Shown: positions 1 to 5,762 of the stretch, one piece after another
Layout of the letters: each line of letters starts with the position of its first letter
Position numbering within the stretch: the first letter of the stretch is position 1
Assembly: GCA_021784975.1 (NCBI GenBank)
Contig: JAJYGU010000389.1
Span: forward strand, 1 to 13,366
Source of the DNA: Planctomycetota bacterium
Lineage (GTDB): Bacteria; Planctomycetota; Planctomycetia; Pirellulales; Thermoguttaceae
Reading direction: 5' to 3'
Length of the DNA: 13,366 nucleotides
Notes under the pieces: generated by a model
The model's input: the letters and a program-made list of their open reading frames with translations, nothing else
What the model was told of the DNA's origin: nothing
The model's database searches: none
Position numbers and translations under genes: made by a program

Positions 1-17
1 CCTCAACGGGGGCTGAA

Positions 18-70
18 GGGGACAGTGCCATTATCGCTGCGTCCTGCCGCGAAAACGGGGACAGTCCCCG
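18..70. repeat. Short GGGGACAGT repeats with a palindrome, left edge
   Basis: The 9-mer GGGGACAGT occurs at 18-26 and again at 57-65. The second copy continues into the perfect inverted repeat CGGGGACAGTCCCCG (56-70). A separate 9-mer, CCTCAACGG, occurs at 1-9 and 81-89, so it brackets the repeats. Sequences of the form GGGGACAGTCCCC often lie next to transposases or REP-like units in planctomycete genomes, so this may be the edge of a mobile or repetitive unit lying left of the window. That link is from memory and no transposase is visible here. Confidence 0.4.
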
Positions 71-91
71 TGAGCGTGTACCTCAACGGTA

Positions 92-1450
92 ATGAATGAC
101 GCCGATAACGCGGCACTCCGCGACACCATCCTGGACTCGATCGCCGATGGCGTGTTCACCGTCGATGACCAGTGGCGGATTACGTCGTTCAATCGGGCCG
201 CCGAACGGATTACCGGGGTGAAGCGGGACGATGCCCTGGGCCGGTCGTGCTGCGAAGTCTTCCGGGCGAGCATTTGCGAGACGGCCTGTGCGCTCCGCCG
301 GACTCTGGCTACCGGCCGGCCGGTCGTGAACAAGGCGGTCTACATCCTCGATGCTCGCGGCAACCGGGTGCCCATCAGCATCTCGACCGCTGTCTTCAAG
401 GATCGGGGCGGTAGGATCATCGGCGGCGTGGAGACGTTTCGCGACCTGAACCTGGCGGAGGATTTGCGCAAGGAGCTGGAAGCCAACTACTGCTTTGCCG
501 ACATCGTCGGCCGCAGCGCCGCCATCCGGCAGGTCTTCCAGGTGCTGCCGCAGATCGCCGAGAGCACCAGCACCGTGCTGATCGAAGGGGCTAGCGGCAC
601 AGGAAAGGAGCTCTTCGCCCGAGCCATTCACCGGCTGTCGCCGCGGCGGAAGAAGCCGTTTGTCGCCCTGAATTGCGCCGCCTTGCCCGACACGCTCTTG
701 GAGTCGGAACTGTTCGGCTACAAGGCCGGAGCATTCACCGACGCCAAAAAGGATAAGCCGGGACGGTTTGCCCTGGCCGACCGGGGCACGCTGCTGTTGG
801 ACGAGATCGGCGACATCTCGCCGGCCATGCAGGTCCGCTTGCTCAGGGTCTTGCAGGAGCGGACGTTCGAACCCCTTGGGTCGGTCGAGCCAGTCCCAGT
901 TGACGTGCGGGTGATCGCTGCCACCAACAAGGATCTGGCAAAACTAGTCCGCAAGGGGACATTCCGCGAAGACCTCTTCTACCGCATTCACGTGGTCCGC
1001 ATCTCGCTGCCCACGTTGCGCGATCGGCGGGACGACATCCCACTTCTGATCGAGCATTTCGTGGCAAAGTTCAACCGGCTGCAAGGCAAGGACGTGGTTG
1101 GCGTTTCCGATGAAGCCCTCGCGCGCTTGATGGAGTACGACTACCCCGGCAACGTGCGCGAACTGGAGAACATCGTCGAGCACGCCTTTGTCCTCTGCCG
1201 GGGCGGCCTCGTCGAACTGCACCACCTGCCGCCAGCCGTCCGCGGCACGTCCATGGACGAAAGCATTCCTGGCATCGCCGGCATGACGCTCCAAGCCATG
1301 GAGCGGCTGCTTATCTCTGATGCCCTGCGGCGCAGCGGTGGCAACCGCACGGCCGCGGCCCGGCAACTGGGCATTGATCCGAGTACGCTCTTCCGCAAGG
1401 TGAAGGCGCTGGGAATCACGTTGCCGGAGTCGGATGGCCGGAGCAGGTAG
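92..1450 (+). CDS. Sigma-54-dependent activator, PAS / AAA+ / Fis-type HTH
   Basis: A 452-residue bacterial enhancer-binding protein that would activate RNA polymerase-sigma-54. Residues about 8-125 form a PAS sensor. Residues about 138-370 are the AAA+ domain, with Walker A GASGTGKE (166-173), the sigma-54 contact loop at 213-218 and Walker B LLLDEIGD (234-241). Residues about 403-445 are a Fis-type helix-turn-helix. The contact loop reads GAFTDA rather than GAFTGA; the functionally key Thr is kept. The PAS domain carries clustered cysteines C53, C54, C62 and C66, which suggests a redox or Fe-S signal (inference). There is no receiver domain, so it is not a classic two-component regulator. 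The start at 92 is the only plausible one: an in-frame stop lies at 71-73. No clear Shine-Dalgarno is seen. The sigma-54 promoter and paired enhancer-like repeats directly downstream suggest it controls the following operon. Confidence 0.95.
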   Translation: MNDADNAALRDTILDSIADGVFTVDDQWRITSFNRAAERITGVKRDDALGRSCCEVFRASICETACALRRTLATGRPVVNKAVYILDARGNRVPISISTAVFKDRGGRIIGGVETFRDLNLAEDLRKELEANYCFADIVGRSAAIRQVFQVLPQIAESTSTVLIEGASGTGKELFARAIHRLSPRRKKPFVALNCAALPDTLLESELFGYKAGAFTDAKKDKPGRFALADRGTLLLDEIGDISPAMQVRLLRVLQERTFEPLGSVEPVPVDVRVIAATNKDLAKLVRKGTFREDLFYRIHVVRISLPTLRDRRDDIPLLIEHFVAKFNRLQGKDVVGVSDEALARLMEYDYPGNVRELENIVEHAFVLCRGGLVELHHLPPAVRGTSMDESIPGIAGMTLQAMERLLISDALRRSGGNRTAAARQLGIDPSTLFRKVKALGITLPESDGRSR

Positions 1451-1451
1451 C

Positions 1452-1499
1452 GTTGCATTGTGCCACGGTATACGAGTCGCTAGCATTGCAGACTGCAAT
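1452..1499 (+). promoter_or_regulatory. Two enhancer-like inverted repeats (putative activator sites)
   Basis: ATTGCA-GAC-TGCAAT (1485-1499) is a perfect inverted repeat with 6-nt arms. A weaker relative, GTTGCA-TTG-TGCCAC, lies at 1452-1466. Both fit TTGCA-N3-TGCMA. Their starts are 33 bp apart, about three helical turns, which would put them on the same face of the DNA. They lie about 90-135 bp upstream of the -24 element at 1589, a typical distance for an enhancer-binding protein. Binding by the activator encoded at 92-1450 is inferred from position only. Confidence 0.65.
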
Positions 1500-1586
1500 A
1501 CGGTCGCGGTAGTCTTCAGAGGAACTCCAACTCGCAACTCGCTGCCTGTGACAAGCTTGCGCGACGATCCTGGTCGGCGCGGTCAT

Positions 1587-1603
1587 CCGGCACGAAACGT
1601 GCA
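1587..1603 (+). promoter_or_regulatory. Sigma-54 (-24/-12) promoter
   Basis: CCGGCACGAAACGTGCA matches the consensus YTGGCACGRNNNTTGCW with two mismatches. The invariant GG (1589-1590) and GC (1601-1602) have the required 10-nt spacing. Transcription would start near 1614 and read the operon beginning at 1671. The site follows a sigma-54 activator gene and lies downstream of paired inverted repeats, so the context supports it. The core is also a perfect palindrome, GCACG-AAA-CGTGC (1590-1602), so a protein-binding site cannot be excluded. Confidence 0.8.
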
Positions 1604-1605
1604 AC

Positions 1606-1659
1606 GTACTCCTCACGCTCCCCGCGAGCAAGGTTCGTCATGCAGAGCGTGACGAGTAC
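1606..1659. repeat. 54-nt GTAC-bounded palindromic repeat, copy 1
   Basis: The 15-nt arm GTACTCCTCACGCTC (1606-1620) pairs with GAGCGTGACGAGTAC (1645-1659) with one mismatch. The ends are GTAC and each half contains a degenerate TCACGCTC...-type hairpin. It has the same length, ends and core as the element at 5334-5387. It begins three bases after the -12 element, so the predicted sigma-54 transcript would start inside it and carry part of it as 5' leader. Confidence 0.75.
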
Positions 1660-1670
1660 AAGAACTAGCC

Positions 1671-2057
1671 ATGAAAGTCGCCGTACCAGTCTGGCAGGGT
1701 CGGGTGTCGCCGGTCTTCGATGTCGCCGGCCAGCTCTTGCTGGTTGAACTCATTGAAGGCGTGGAGACATCTCGCCGCGAGCACCGGCTGTCGGACGCTG
1801 AGCCCCAGGAGCGTGCTGCCCAACTCGCGCAGTTGCAGGTCGAGACGCTGATTTGCGGGGCAATTTCCCAAGCGTTGGAAGCCATGCTTACCGAGACCGG
1901 CATCAACATCTACGGCCGTATTTGTGGCAACGTGGATGAGGTATTGAAGGCATTTGCTGCCGGCATACTGGGCGAGCCACAATTCGCCATGCCAGGCTGT
2001 TGTGGCCAGGCTAGACGCCGCTTTCGCGGCGGCTGCGGCCAAGGCCGGCGCTCATAG
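1671..2057 (+). CDS. NifX/NafY-fold (dinitrogenase FeMo-cofactor domain) protein with Cys/Arg-rich tail
   Basis: A 128-residue protein of the PF02579 type (NifX/NafY/MTH1175 fold), the family that carries or protects metal-sulfur cofactors. The start MKVAVPVW, the segment VSPVFDVA at about residues 12-19 and the GAISQALEAML segment at about 63-73 fit the fold. The C-terminus is distinctive: from about residue 108 it reads MPGCCGQARRRFRGGCGQ, a basic tail with three cysteines that could help bind metal or a partner (inference). It is the first gene after the sigma-54 promoter. No strong Shine-Dalgarno precedes ATG 1671. A role in nitrogen fixation is not implied, since no nif structural genes are present. 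The exact cargo is unknown. Confidence 0.88.
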   Translation: MKVAVPVWQGRVSPVFDVAGQLLLVELIEGVETSRREHRLSDAEPQERAAQLAQLQVETLICGAISQALEAMLTETGINIYGRICGNVDEVLKAFAAGILGEPQFAMPGCCGQARRRFRGGCGQGRRS

Positions 2058-2072
2058 TAGTGAGGAGCGAGT

Positions 2073-2435
2073 ATGAAAATCATCGTCACCTCGCCAGGGA
2101 CAACGTTGGACAGTCCGGTCGATCCGCGATTCGGGCGGGCCAAATATTTCCTTCTGGTGGATACCGACACCATGCAGACCACGGCCCATGATAACATCCA
2201 GAACCGAAATGCCCCGCAGGGCGCCGGCATCCAGGCCGCTCAAACCGTCTACAGCCTCGGCGCCGGCGCGGTTGTCACGGGCAATGTCGGCCCCAAGGCA
2301 TTCACGACGCTGCACGCCGCGGGCATCGCCATCTACCTCGGCGCATCGGGGACCGCGCGGGAGGCCGTCGAGCAGTTCCGCTCCGGCCGGCTGCAACCGG
2401 CGGAAGCCGCCAACGTGGAAGGGCACTGGGCATAG
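2073..2435 (+). CDS. Orange-protein (ORP)-like NifX-fold metal-cluster protein
   Basis: A 120-residue PF02579 protein. The order of segments TLDSPVDPRFGRA (about 11-23), QGAGIQAAQTV (about 49-59), TGNVGPKAF (about 69-77) and the terminal GHW closely follows the Desulfovibrio orange protein, which holds a Mo-Cu-sulfide cluster. It lacks cysteine entirely, as expected if a preformed cluster is held non-covalently (inference). GAGGAG (2062-2067) lies 5 nt before ATG 2073. The gap to the previous gene is 15 nt, so they are probably co-transcribed and co-translated. The resemblance is strong at motif level; whether it binds Mo-Cu or another cluster cannot be seen from sequence. Confidence 0.88.
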   Translation: MKIIVTSPGTTLDSPVDPRFGRAKYFLLVDTDTMQTTAHDNIQNRNAPQGAGIQAAQTVYSLGAGAVVTGNVGPKAFTTLHAAGIAIYLGASGTAREAVEQFRSGRLQPAEAANVEGHWA

Positions 2436-2492
2436 TCATTTGCCAGCAACATTAACGTCAACATTACTGTAACTCACAAAAGGAAATTGAAA

Positions 2493-2867
2493 ATGCCAGG
2501 TGGAGATCGAACAGGTCCGATGGGAATGGGGCCGATGACCGGCCGTGGGGCCGGCTATTGTGGCGGTGCCGGAGGGGCACCCTTTGGGTCCGGCTTTATG
2601 AGCCGGATGTGCGGAGCCTTCCTTGGCCAAGGACGAGGACGAGGCGGCCGTGGCTGGCGCGCCATGTTCTACGCCACGGGGCTGACTGGCCGACAACGGG
2701 CCGCGGGGGGCGTCGCCGCGGCGCCGCCGACGGCCGCTGCCGCGCCGACGAGCGACGCGGCATGGCAGGCCCTGCACGCCGAGATCGGCGCGGTGCAAGT
2801 GCAGCTCAACGACCTCAAGAAGCGGTTGGCACGCCTTGATGCCGGCCAGGGCCAGCCGGCAGACTGA
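2493..2867 (+). CDS. DUF5320-type Gly/Met-rich small protein
   Basis: A 124-residue protein beginning MPGGDRTGPMGMGPMTGRG, the signature of the DUF5320 family, whose genes commonly sit beside NifX-fold and Mrp genes in anaerobes. The N-terminal half is Gly/Met/Arg-rich with Cys at about residues 23 and 38. The last about 35 residues (AWQALHAEIGAVQVQLNDLKKRL) form a likely coiled coil. A low-complexity Ala/Pro stretch joins the two parts. I chose ATG 2493 over the in-frame TTG at 2487 because the family starts MPGGDRTGP and AAAGGAAA (2478-2485) is well placed. The function is unknown; a metal-binding chaperone or assembly role is only inferred. Confidence 0.85.
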   Translation: MPGGDRTGPMGMGPMTGRGAGYCGGAGGAPFGSGFMSRMCGAFLGQGRGRGGRGWRAMFYATGLTGRQRAAGGVAAAPPTAAAAPTSDAAWQALHAEIGAVQVQLNDLKKRLARLDAGQGQPAD

Positions 2868-2890
2868 GGCACGGCCCGCGAGCGTTCCTG

Positions 2891-2903
2891 TTGCCGGCGG
2901 CAA
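2891..2903. repeat. Inverted repeat TTGCC-GGC-GGCAA upstream of the AhpD-like gene
   Basis: A perfect 5-nt-arm inverted repeat in the 75-nt gap before ATG 2943. Its layout (TTGCM-N3-KGCAA) resembles the TTGCA-N3-TGCAA repeats at 1452-1499. It could be a weaker operator or a small RNA hairpin; no T-run of terminator quality follows. Confidence 0.35.
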
Positions 2904-2942
2904 TTTCACAAACGTCAGTCTCCGTAAAAAGGAAGTATCAGC

Positions 2943-3293
2943 ATGGCCAAATCACCCCACGATGTCCTGGCAGAGTTTCAAACAAACATGTCCAAGTTGC
3001 AGAAGGCGGTTCCCGAGGTCGCTTCCGATTTTGGCAAGCGGCTCATGCCGGATGCGCTCAAGGACGGTGTTCTGACTACCAAGGTCAAGGAACTCGTTGC
3101 CCTGGGCATTGCGGTCTGCGCCACTTGCGACTACTGCATCGCCATTCACGTCAAGAAGTGTTTTGACGCCGGCGCAACCAAAGAGGAACTGGCGGAAGTG
3201 TTGGGCGTGGCGATCCTGATGGGTGGCGGCCCGGCGCTGACCTACTCAACTTTTGCCGCCCAGGCAATTGAAGACTTCGCGCCCAAGGCATAA
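2943..3293 (+). CDS. AhpD-like / carboxymuconolactone decarboxylase-family protein
   Basis: A 116-residue CMD/AhpD-family protein. The core CATCDYCIAIHVKKC (59-73) supplies the redox pair C62-x2-C65 and the conserved H69, the layout of AhpD-type thiol oxidoreductases. Extra cysteines C59 and C73 flank the motif. The downstream EELAEVLGVAILMGGGPA segment (about 81-98) is typical of the family. AAGGAAG (2929-2935) provides a good ribosome-binding site. It is probably the last gene of operon 1, since a terminator-like structure follows. A thiol-redox or peroxide-protection job for an oxygen-sensitive cluster system is plausible but inferred. Confidence 0.9.
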   Translation: MAKSPHDVLAEFQTNMSKLQKAVPEVASDFGKRLMPDALKDGVLTTKVKELVALGIAVCATCDYCIAIHVKKCFDAGATKEELAEVLGVAILMGGGPALTYSTFAAQAIEDFAPKA

Positions 3294-3300
3294 GAGACCG

Positions 3301-3397
3301 GCGGCAGGTCGCCAGTCGCGAAGGGACTGGCTCGGCGGTGCGGTTCGCGGTTTCCCAACCAAGACGGCCCAGAACGACGGCGCCTGCCGCATTTTTT
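3301..3397 (+). terminator. Long-stem terminator-like structure between operon 1 and the trmO-like gene
   Basis: GCGGCAGG-t-CGCC (3301-3313) can pair with GGCG-CCTGCCGC (3379-3390): 12 base pairs with one bulged T, followed at once by A and seven Ts (3391-3398). The 65-nt loop holds a second hairpin, CCAGTC...GACTGG (about 3312-3331). The next gene starts at 3428 and I see no promoter between. It may therefore act as a partial terminator or attenuator that lowers expression of the downstream genes relative to 1671-3293. Confidence 0.5.
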
Positions 3398-3427
3398 TCG
3401 ACGCATCGCCCCATGGCGGTGGAAGAC

Positions 3428-3910
3428 ATGAGCCAAGACATCGTTTACCGACCAATCGGCGTTATCCGAAGCCAACACACCCAGCCCGAGAAAACACCCA
3501 TCCAACCTATCTATTGCGAAGGGTGCGAAGGGCGTGCAGAAGTCTTTCCGGAGTTCGCCGCCGGGCTGCGGGACGTGGAGGGGTTTTCACACGTCTATCT
3601 CCTCTACCACCTGCACAGGCAGGGCAAGCCGCGATTGGTAGTCAAGCCATTTCTTCAGGACGTGGAGCGGGGCATCTTCGCCACCCGCGCGCCATGCCGG
3701 CCGAATCCGATCGGCCTGAGCATTGTGAGATTGGTGTGCCGGGAGGGCAACTGTCTGTGTCTCGATGGCGTAGACGTGCTGGATGGGACGCCGCTACTGG
3801 ACATCAAGCCTTACACGGCGCGATTCGACCGCATCGACGCCACTCGGAACGGCTGGCAAGACGAGGTGGATGAAGAGACCGCGCGACGGCGAGGCAAACG
3901 CCAATCATGA
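3428..3910 (+). CDS. trmO: TrmO/TsaA-family protein (tRNA t6A37 methyltransferase family)
   Basis: A 160-residue protein of the TsaA/YaeB (UPF0066) family, whose characterised member TrmO uses S-adenosylmethionine to methylate N6 of t6A at position 37 of tRNA. Typical pieces are IGVIRS near the N-terminus, the VFPEFAAGLRDVEGFSHVYLLYHLH region, the RAPCRPNPIGLSIVRL block and LDGTPLLDIKPY near the C-terminus. I chose ATG 3428 (MSQDIVYRPIG) over in-frame starts at 3338 and 3413 because the family begins just before YRPIGVI; GGTGGAAG (3418-3425) precedes it. Its stop overlaps the next start (ATGA at 3907-3910). Placement inside a metal-cluster operon raises the possibility of a different methylation substrate. 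Confidence 0.85.
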   Translation: MSQDIVYRPIGVIRSQHTQPEKTPIQPIYCEGCEGRAEVFPEFAAGLRDVEGFSHVYLLYHLHRQGKPRLVVKPFLQDVERGIFATRAPCRPNPIGLSIVRLVCREGNCLCLDGVDVLDGTPLLDIKPYTARFDRIDATRNGWQDEVDEETARRRGKRQS

Positions 3911-4872
3911 AGACTGCCTCAGCTACCAGCAGTTGCGTCTTCGGCCCCGTCCCTTCGCGTCGGCTGGGGCGATCCCTCGGCGTGGATTTGGTTCCACTGA
4001 AGACGTGCACCTACGACTGCGTTTACTGCCAACTCGGCCGAACGACGTGCAAAACCGTCGAACGCAAGGAGTGGATCCCACGGCAACGGGCTTTGGAAGA
4101 GGTGGAGCAAGCCATTCAGACCCAACCGGATTACATTACCTTCAGCGGCTCTGGAGAACCCACGCTCTTCACTCCGATCGACAAGCTGATCCAAGGGATC
4201 CGGGCATTCACCGAAATTCCGATCGCCGTGTTGACGAACGGTTCCTTACTCGACAGCGAAGAGGTTCAACGGGAATTGCTCGGGGCGGACCTGGTGATTC
4301 CCTCCTTAGACGCCGCGAGCGAAAATGCCTTTCAGAGGATCAACCGTCCGCACAAGGCTATCTCGTTCGAGAGGGTGCTGGCGGGACTGGCGGCCTTTCG
4401 TCGGAGATTCGCCGGGCAATACTGGTTGGAGGTGTTCTTGCTCGGAGAGGATGGAAGCGACCAGCGGGAGATTGCGGAACTCCGTCGTTGTGTCGATGTG
4501 ATCCGACCCGATCGCGTGCAACTGAACACGGTGACTCGCCCTCCAGCCGAGGAGTGGGCCGCCGCGCTCTCTCGTGAGCGGCTCGAGCAGATCGCCGCCA
4601 TGTTTTCTCCGCCCGCCGAGGTGATTGCCGACTTTCCTGCTGCGCCGGGGTTGGAGGTCTGGGGGGCTGGCGAGCAGGACATTCTTCAGATGCTGTTGCG
4701 GCGTCCGTGCTCGATCGACGACATCGTCGGCGGTCTGGGAATGCACCGCGTGGAAGTCCTTAAGAACATCGAGCACCTCGGCATTGAGGGGGTGGTGGAA
4801 GAGACTTGTCTCAGAGGCAGATCCTATTATCGGGCGAGACAGGCAACCAAAAAAGCTGCCGAGGAATCATGA
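3907..4872 (+). CDS. Radical SAM protein, COG0731 type, with C-terminal winged helix
   Basis: A 321-residue radical SAM protein. The [4Fe-4S] motif is C34-TYD-C38-VY-C41, and FSGSGEPTLF (about residues 78-87) is the SAM-binding GGE-like region. FGPVPSRRLGRSLGVDL (12-28) is typical of COG0731, the group related to wyosine-base enzymes. Residues about 255-315 (DILQMLLRRPCSIDDIVGGLG onward, ending with a YYRA strand) look like a winged helix-turn-helix. The gene overlaps its neighbours by 4 nt on both sides (ATGA at 3907 and at 4869), so it is tightly coupled in the operon. The substrate is unknown; context favours maturation of a metal cluster or protein over tRNA modification, but this is inference. 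Confidence 0.9.
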   Translation: MKTASATSSCVFGPVPSRRLGRSLGVDLVPLKTCTYDCVYCQLGRTTCKTVERKEWIPRQRALEEVEQAIQTQPDYITFSGSGEPTLFTPIDKLIQGIRAFTEIPIAVLTNGSLLDSEEVQRELLGADLVIPSLDAASENAFQRINRPHKAISFERVLAGLAAFRRRFAGQYWLEVFLLGEDGSDQREIAELRRCVDVIRPDRVQLNTVTRPPAEEWAAALSRERLEQIAAMFSPPAEVIADFPAAPGLEVWGAGEQDILQMLLRRPCSIDDIVGGLGMHRVEVLKNIEHLGIEGVVEETCLRGRSYYRARQATKKAAEES

Positions 4873-5762
4873 AAGTTGCGATCGCCAGCGGAAAAGGCGG
4901 GACGGGCAAGACCACGGTGGCCACCAATCTGGCCAAAGTGGCCGCCGCGGAAGGCTGCACGGCGGCCTACCTCGACTGCGATGTCGAGGAGCCCAACGGC
5001 CGCTTGTTCCTCAAGCCCACCGTCGATAAGCAGCGGTCGATCGACAAGCTGCTGCCGGCGGTGGACCTTGGCCGCTGCACGTTCTGCGGCCGTTGCAGCC
5101 AGGCGTGTCGCTACGGCGCCATCGCCTGCGTGGGCAAGCAGGTGCTCGTCTTCGCGGAGCTGTGTCATTCGTGCGGCGGTTGCACGCTCGCCTGTCCGGT
5201 CGATGCGATCCGCGAGGTCCCAAAGTCGATCGGAGAGCTGTTGCTGGGGATGGCCGGCCCGATCCGCTTCGTCGAGGGCCGGCTGAACGTGGGCGAGGCC
5301 ATGAGTCCGCCAGCCATCCGGGCAGTCAAGAGTAGTACCCATCACGCTCCGCGTGATGATCTGCGTCACACGGAGTGTGACCAGTACAACGAGGCCGATC
5401 TCACGATCTTCGATTGTCCGCCGGGCACGTCCTGCCCCGTGATTGAGAGCGTCCGCGGCAGCGACCTGGTGCTGTTGGTCACCGAGCCGACGCCGTTCGG
5501 GCTGAACGATCTGCAATTGGCCGTCGAGATGGTCCGAACGTTGAAACTGCCCTTGGCCGTGGTGCTCAACCGCTGCGATATCGGCGACGATCGGGTCCGG
5601 CGTTACTGCGCCGGCCAGCGAATCCCGATTCTGGCCGAAATTCCCGATGATCGGGCAGTGGCCGAGGCCTACTGCCGCGGACAATTGGCTAGCGATGCCG
5701 CACCTTCGTTTGCCGGCCGCATTCGCTCGTTGCTCGGTCGGATTCTCAAGGGAGCGGCGTGA
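4869..5762 (+). CDS. MinD-superfamily ATPase with inserted ferredoxin domain (first of two), carrying a palindromic-repeat insertion
   Basis: A 297-residue COG1149 P-loop ATPase. The deviant Walker A is ASGKGGTGKTT (6-16) and DLTIFDCPPGTSCP (177-190) is the Walker B region. Between them sit two [4Fe-4S] ferredoxin motifs: C70-x2-C73-x2-C76-x3-C80 and C99-x2-C102-x2-C105-x3-C109. I chose ATG 4869, overlapping the previous stop, over the upstream ATG at 4806, because the family starts directly before the P-loop. Residues 156-173 are encoded by a 54-nt hairpin repeat (5334-5387) lying in the loop before Walker B. Homologous ATPases sit in tandem in Desulfovibrio ORP loci. The likely role is ATP-driven handling of electrons or Fe-S clusters; the partner is unknown. 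Confidence 0.93.
   Translation: MKVAIASGKGGTGKTTVATNLAKVAAAEGCTAAYLDCDVEEPNGRLFLKPTVDKQRSIDKLLPAVDLGRCTFCGRCSQACRYGAIACVGKQVLVFAELCHSCGGCTLACPVDAIREVPKSIGELLLGMAGPIRFVEGRLNVGEAMSPPAIRAVKSSTHHAPRDDLRHTECDQYNEADLTIFDCPPGTSCPVIESVRGSDLVLLVTEPTPFGLNDLQLAVEMVRTLKLPLAVVLNRCDIGDDRVRRYCAGQRIPILAEIPDDRAVAEAYCRGQLASDAAPSFAGRIRSLLGRILKGAA
5334..5387. repeat. 54-nt GTAC-bounded palindromic repeat, copy 2, inside a coding sequence
   Basis: Two hairpins lie in tandem: CATCACGC-TCC-GCGTGATG (5340-5358) and GTCACAC-GGA-GTGTGAC (5365-5381). The second resembles the reverse complement of the first, so the whole unit is itself an inverted repeat. It is bounded by AGTAC at both ends (5334-5338 and 5383-5387). 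It is 54 nt, keeps the reading frame and contains no stop in the host frame. Confidence 0.85.

Noticed and set aside
61..90. Third copy of the 54-nt GTAC repeat (GTGAGCGTGTAC at about 70-81)
   Set aside because: Only a short one-sided similarity; no second arm and no GTAC at the other end.
944..1537. 197-codon antisense ORF opposite the activator gene
   Set aside because: Opposite an intact AAA+/Fis coding region; no motif, no ribosome-binding site, and typical of shadow frames in GC-rich DNA.
3783..4577. 264-codon + strand ORF overlapping trmO and the radical SAM gene
   Set aside because: Out of frame with two well-supported genes and with no recognisable domain.
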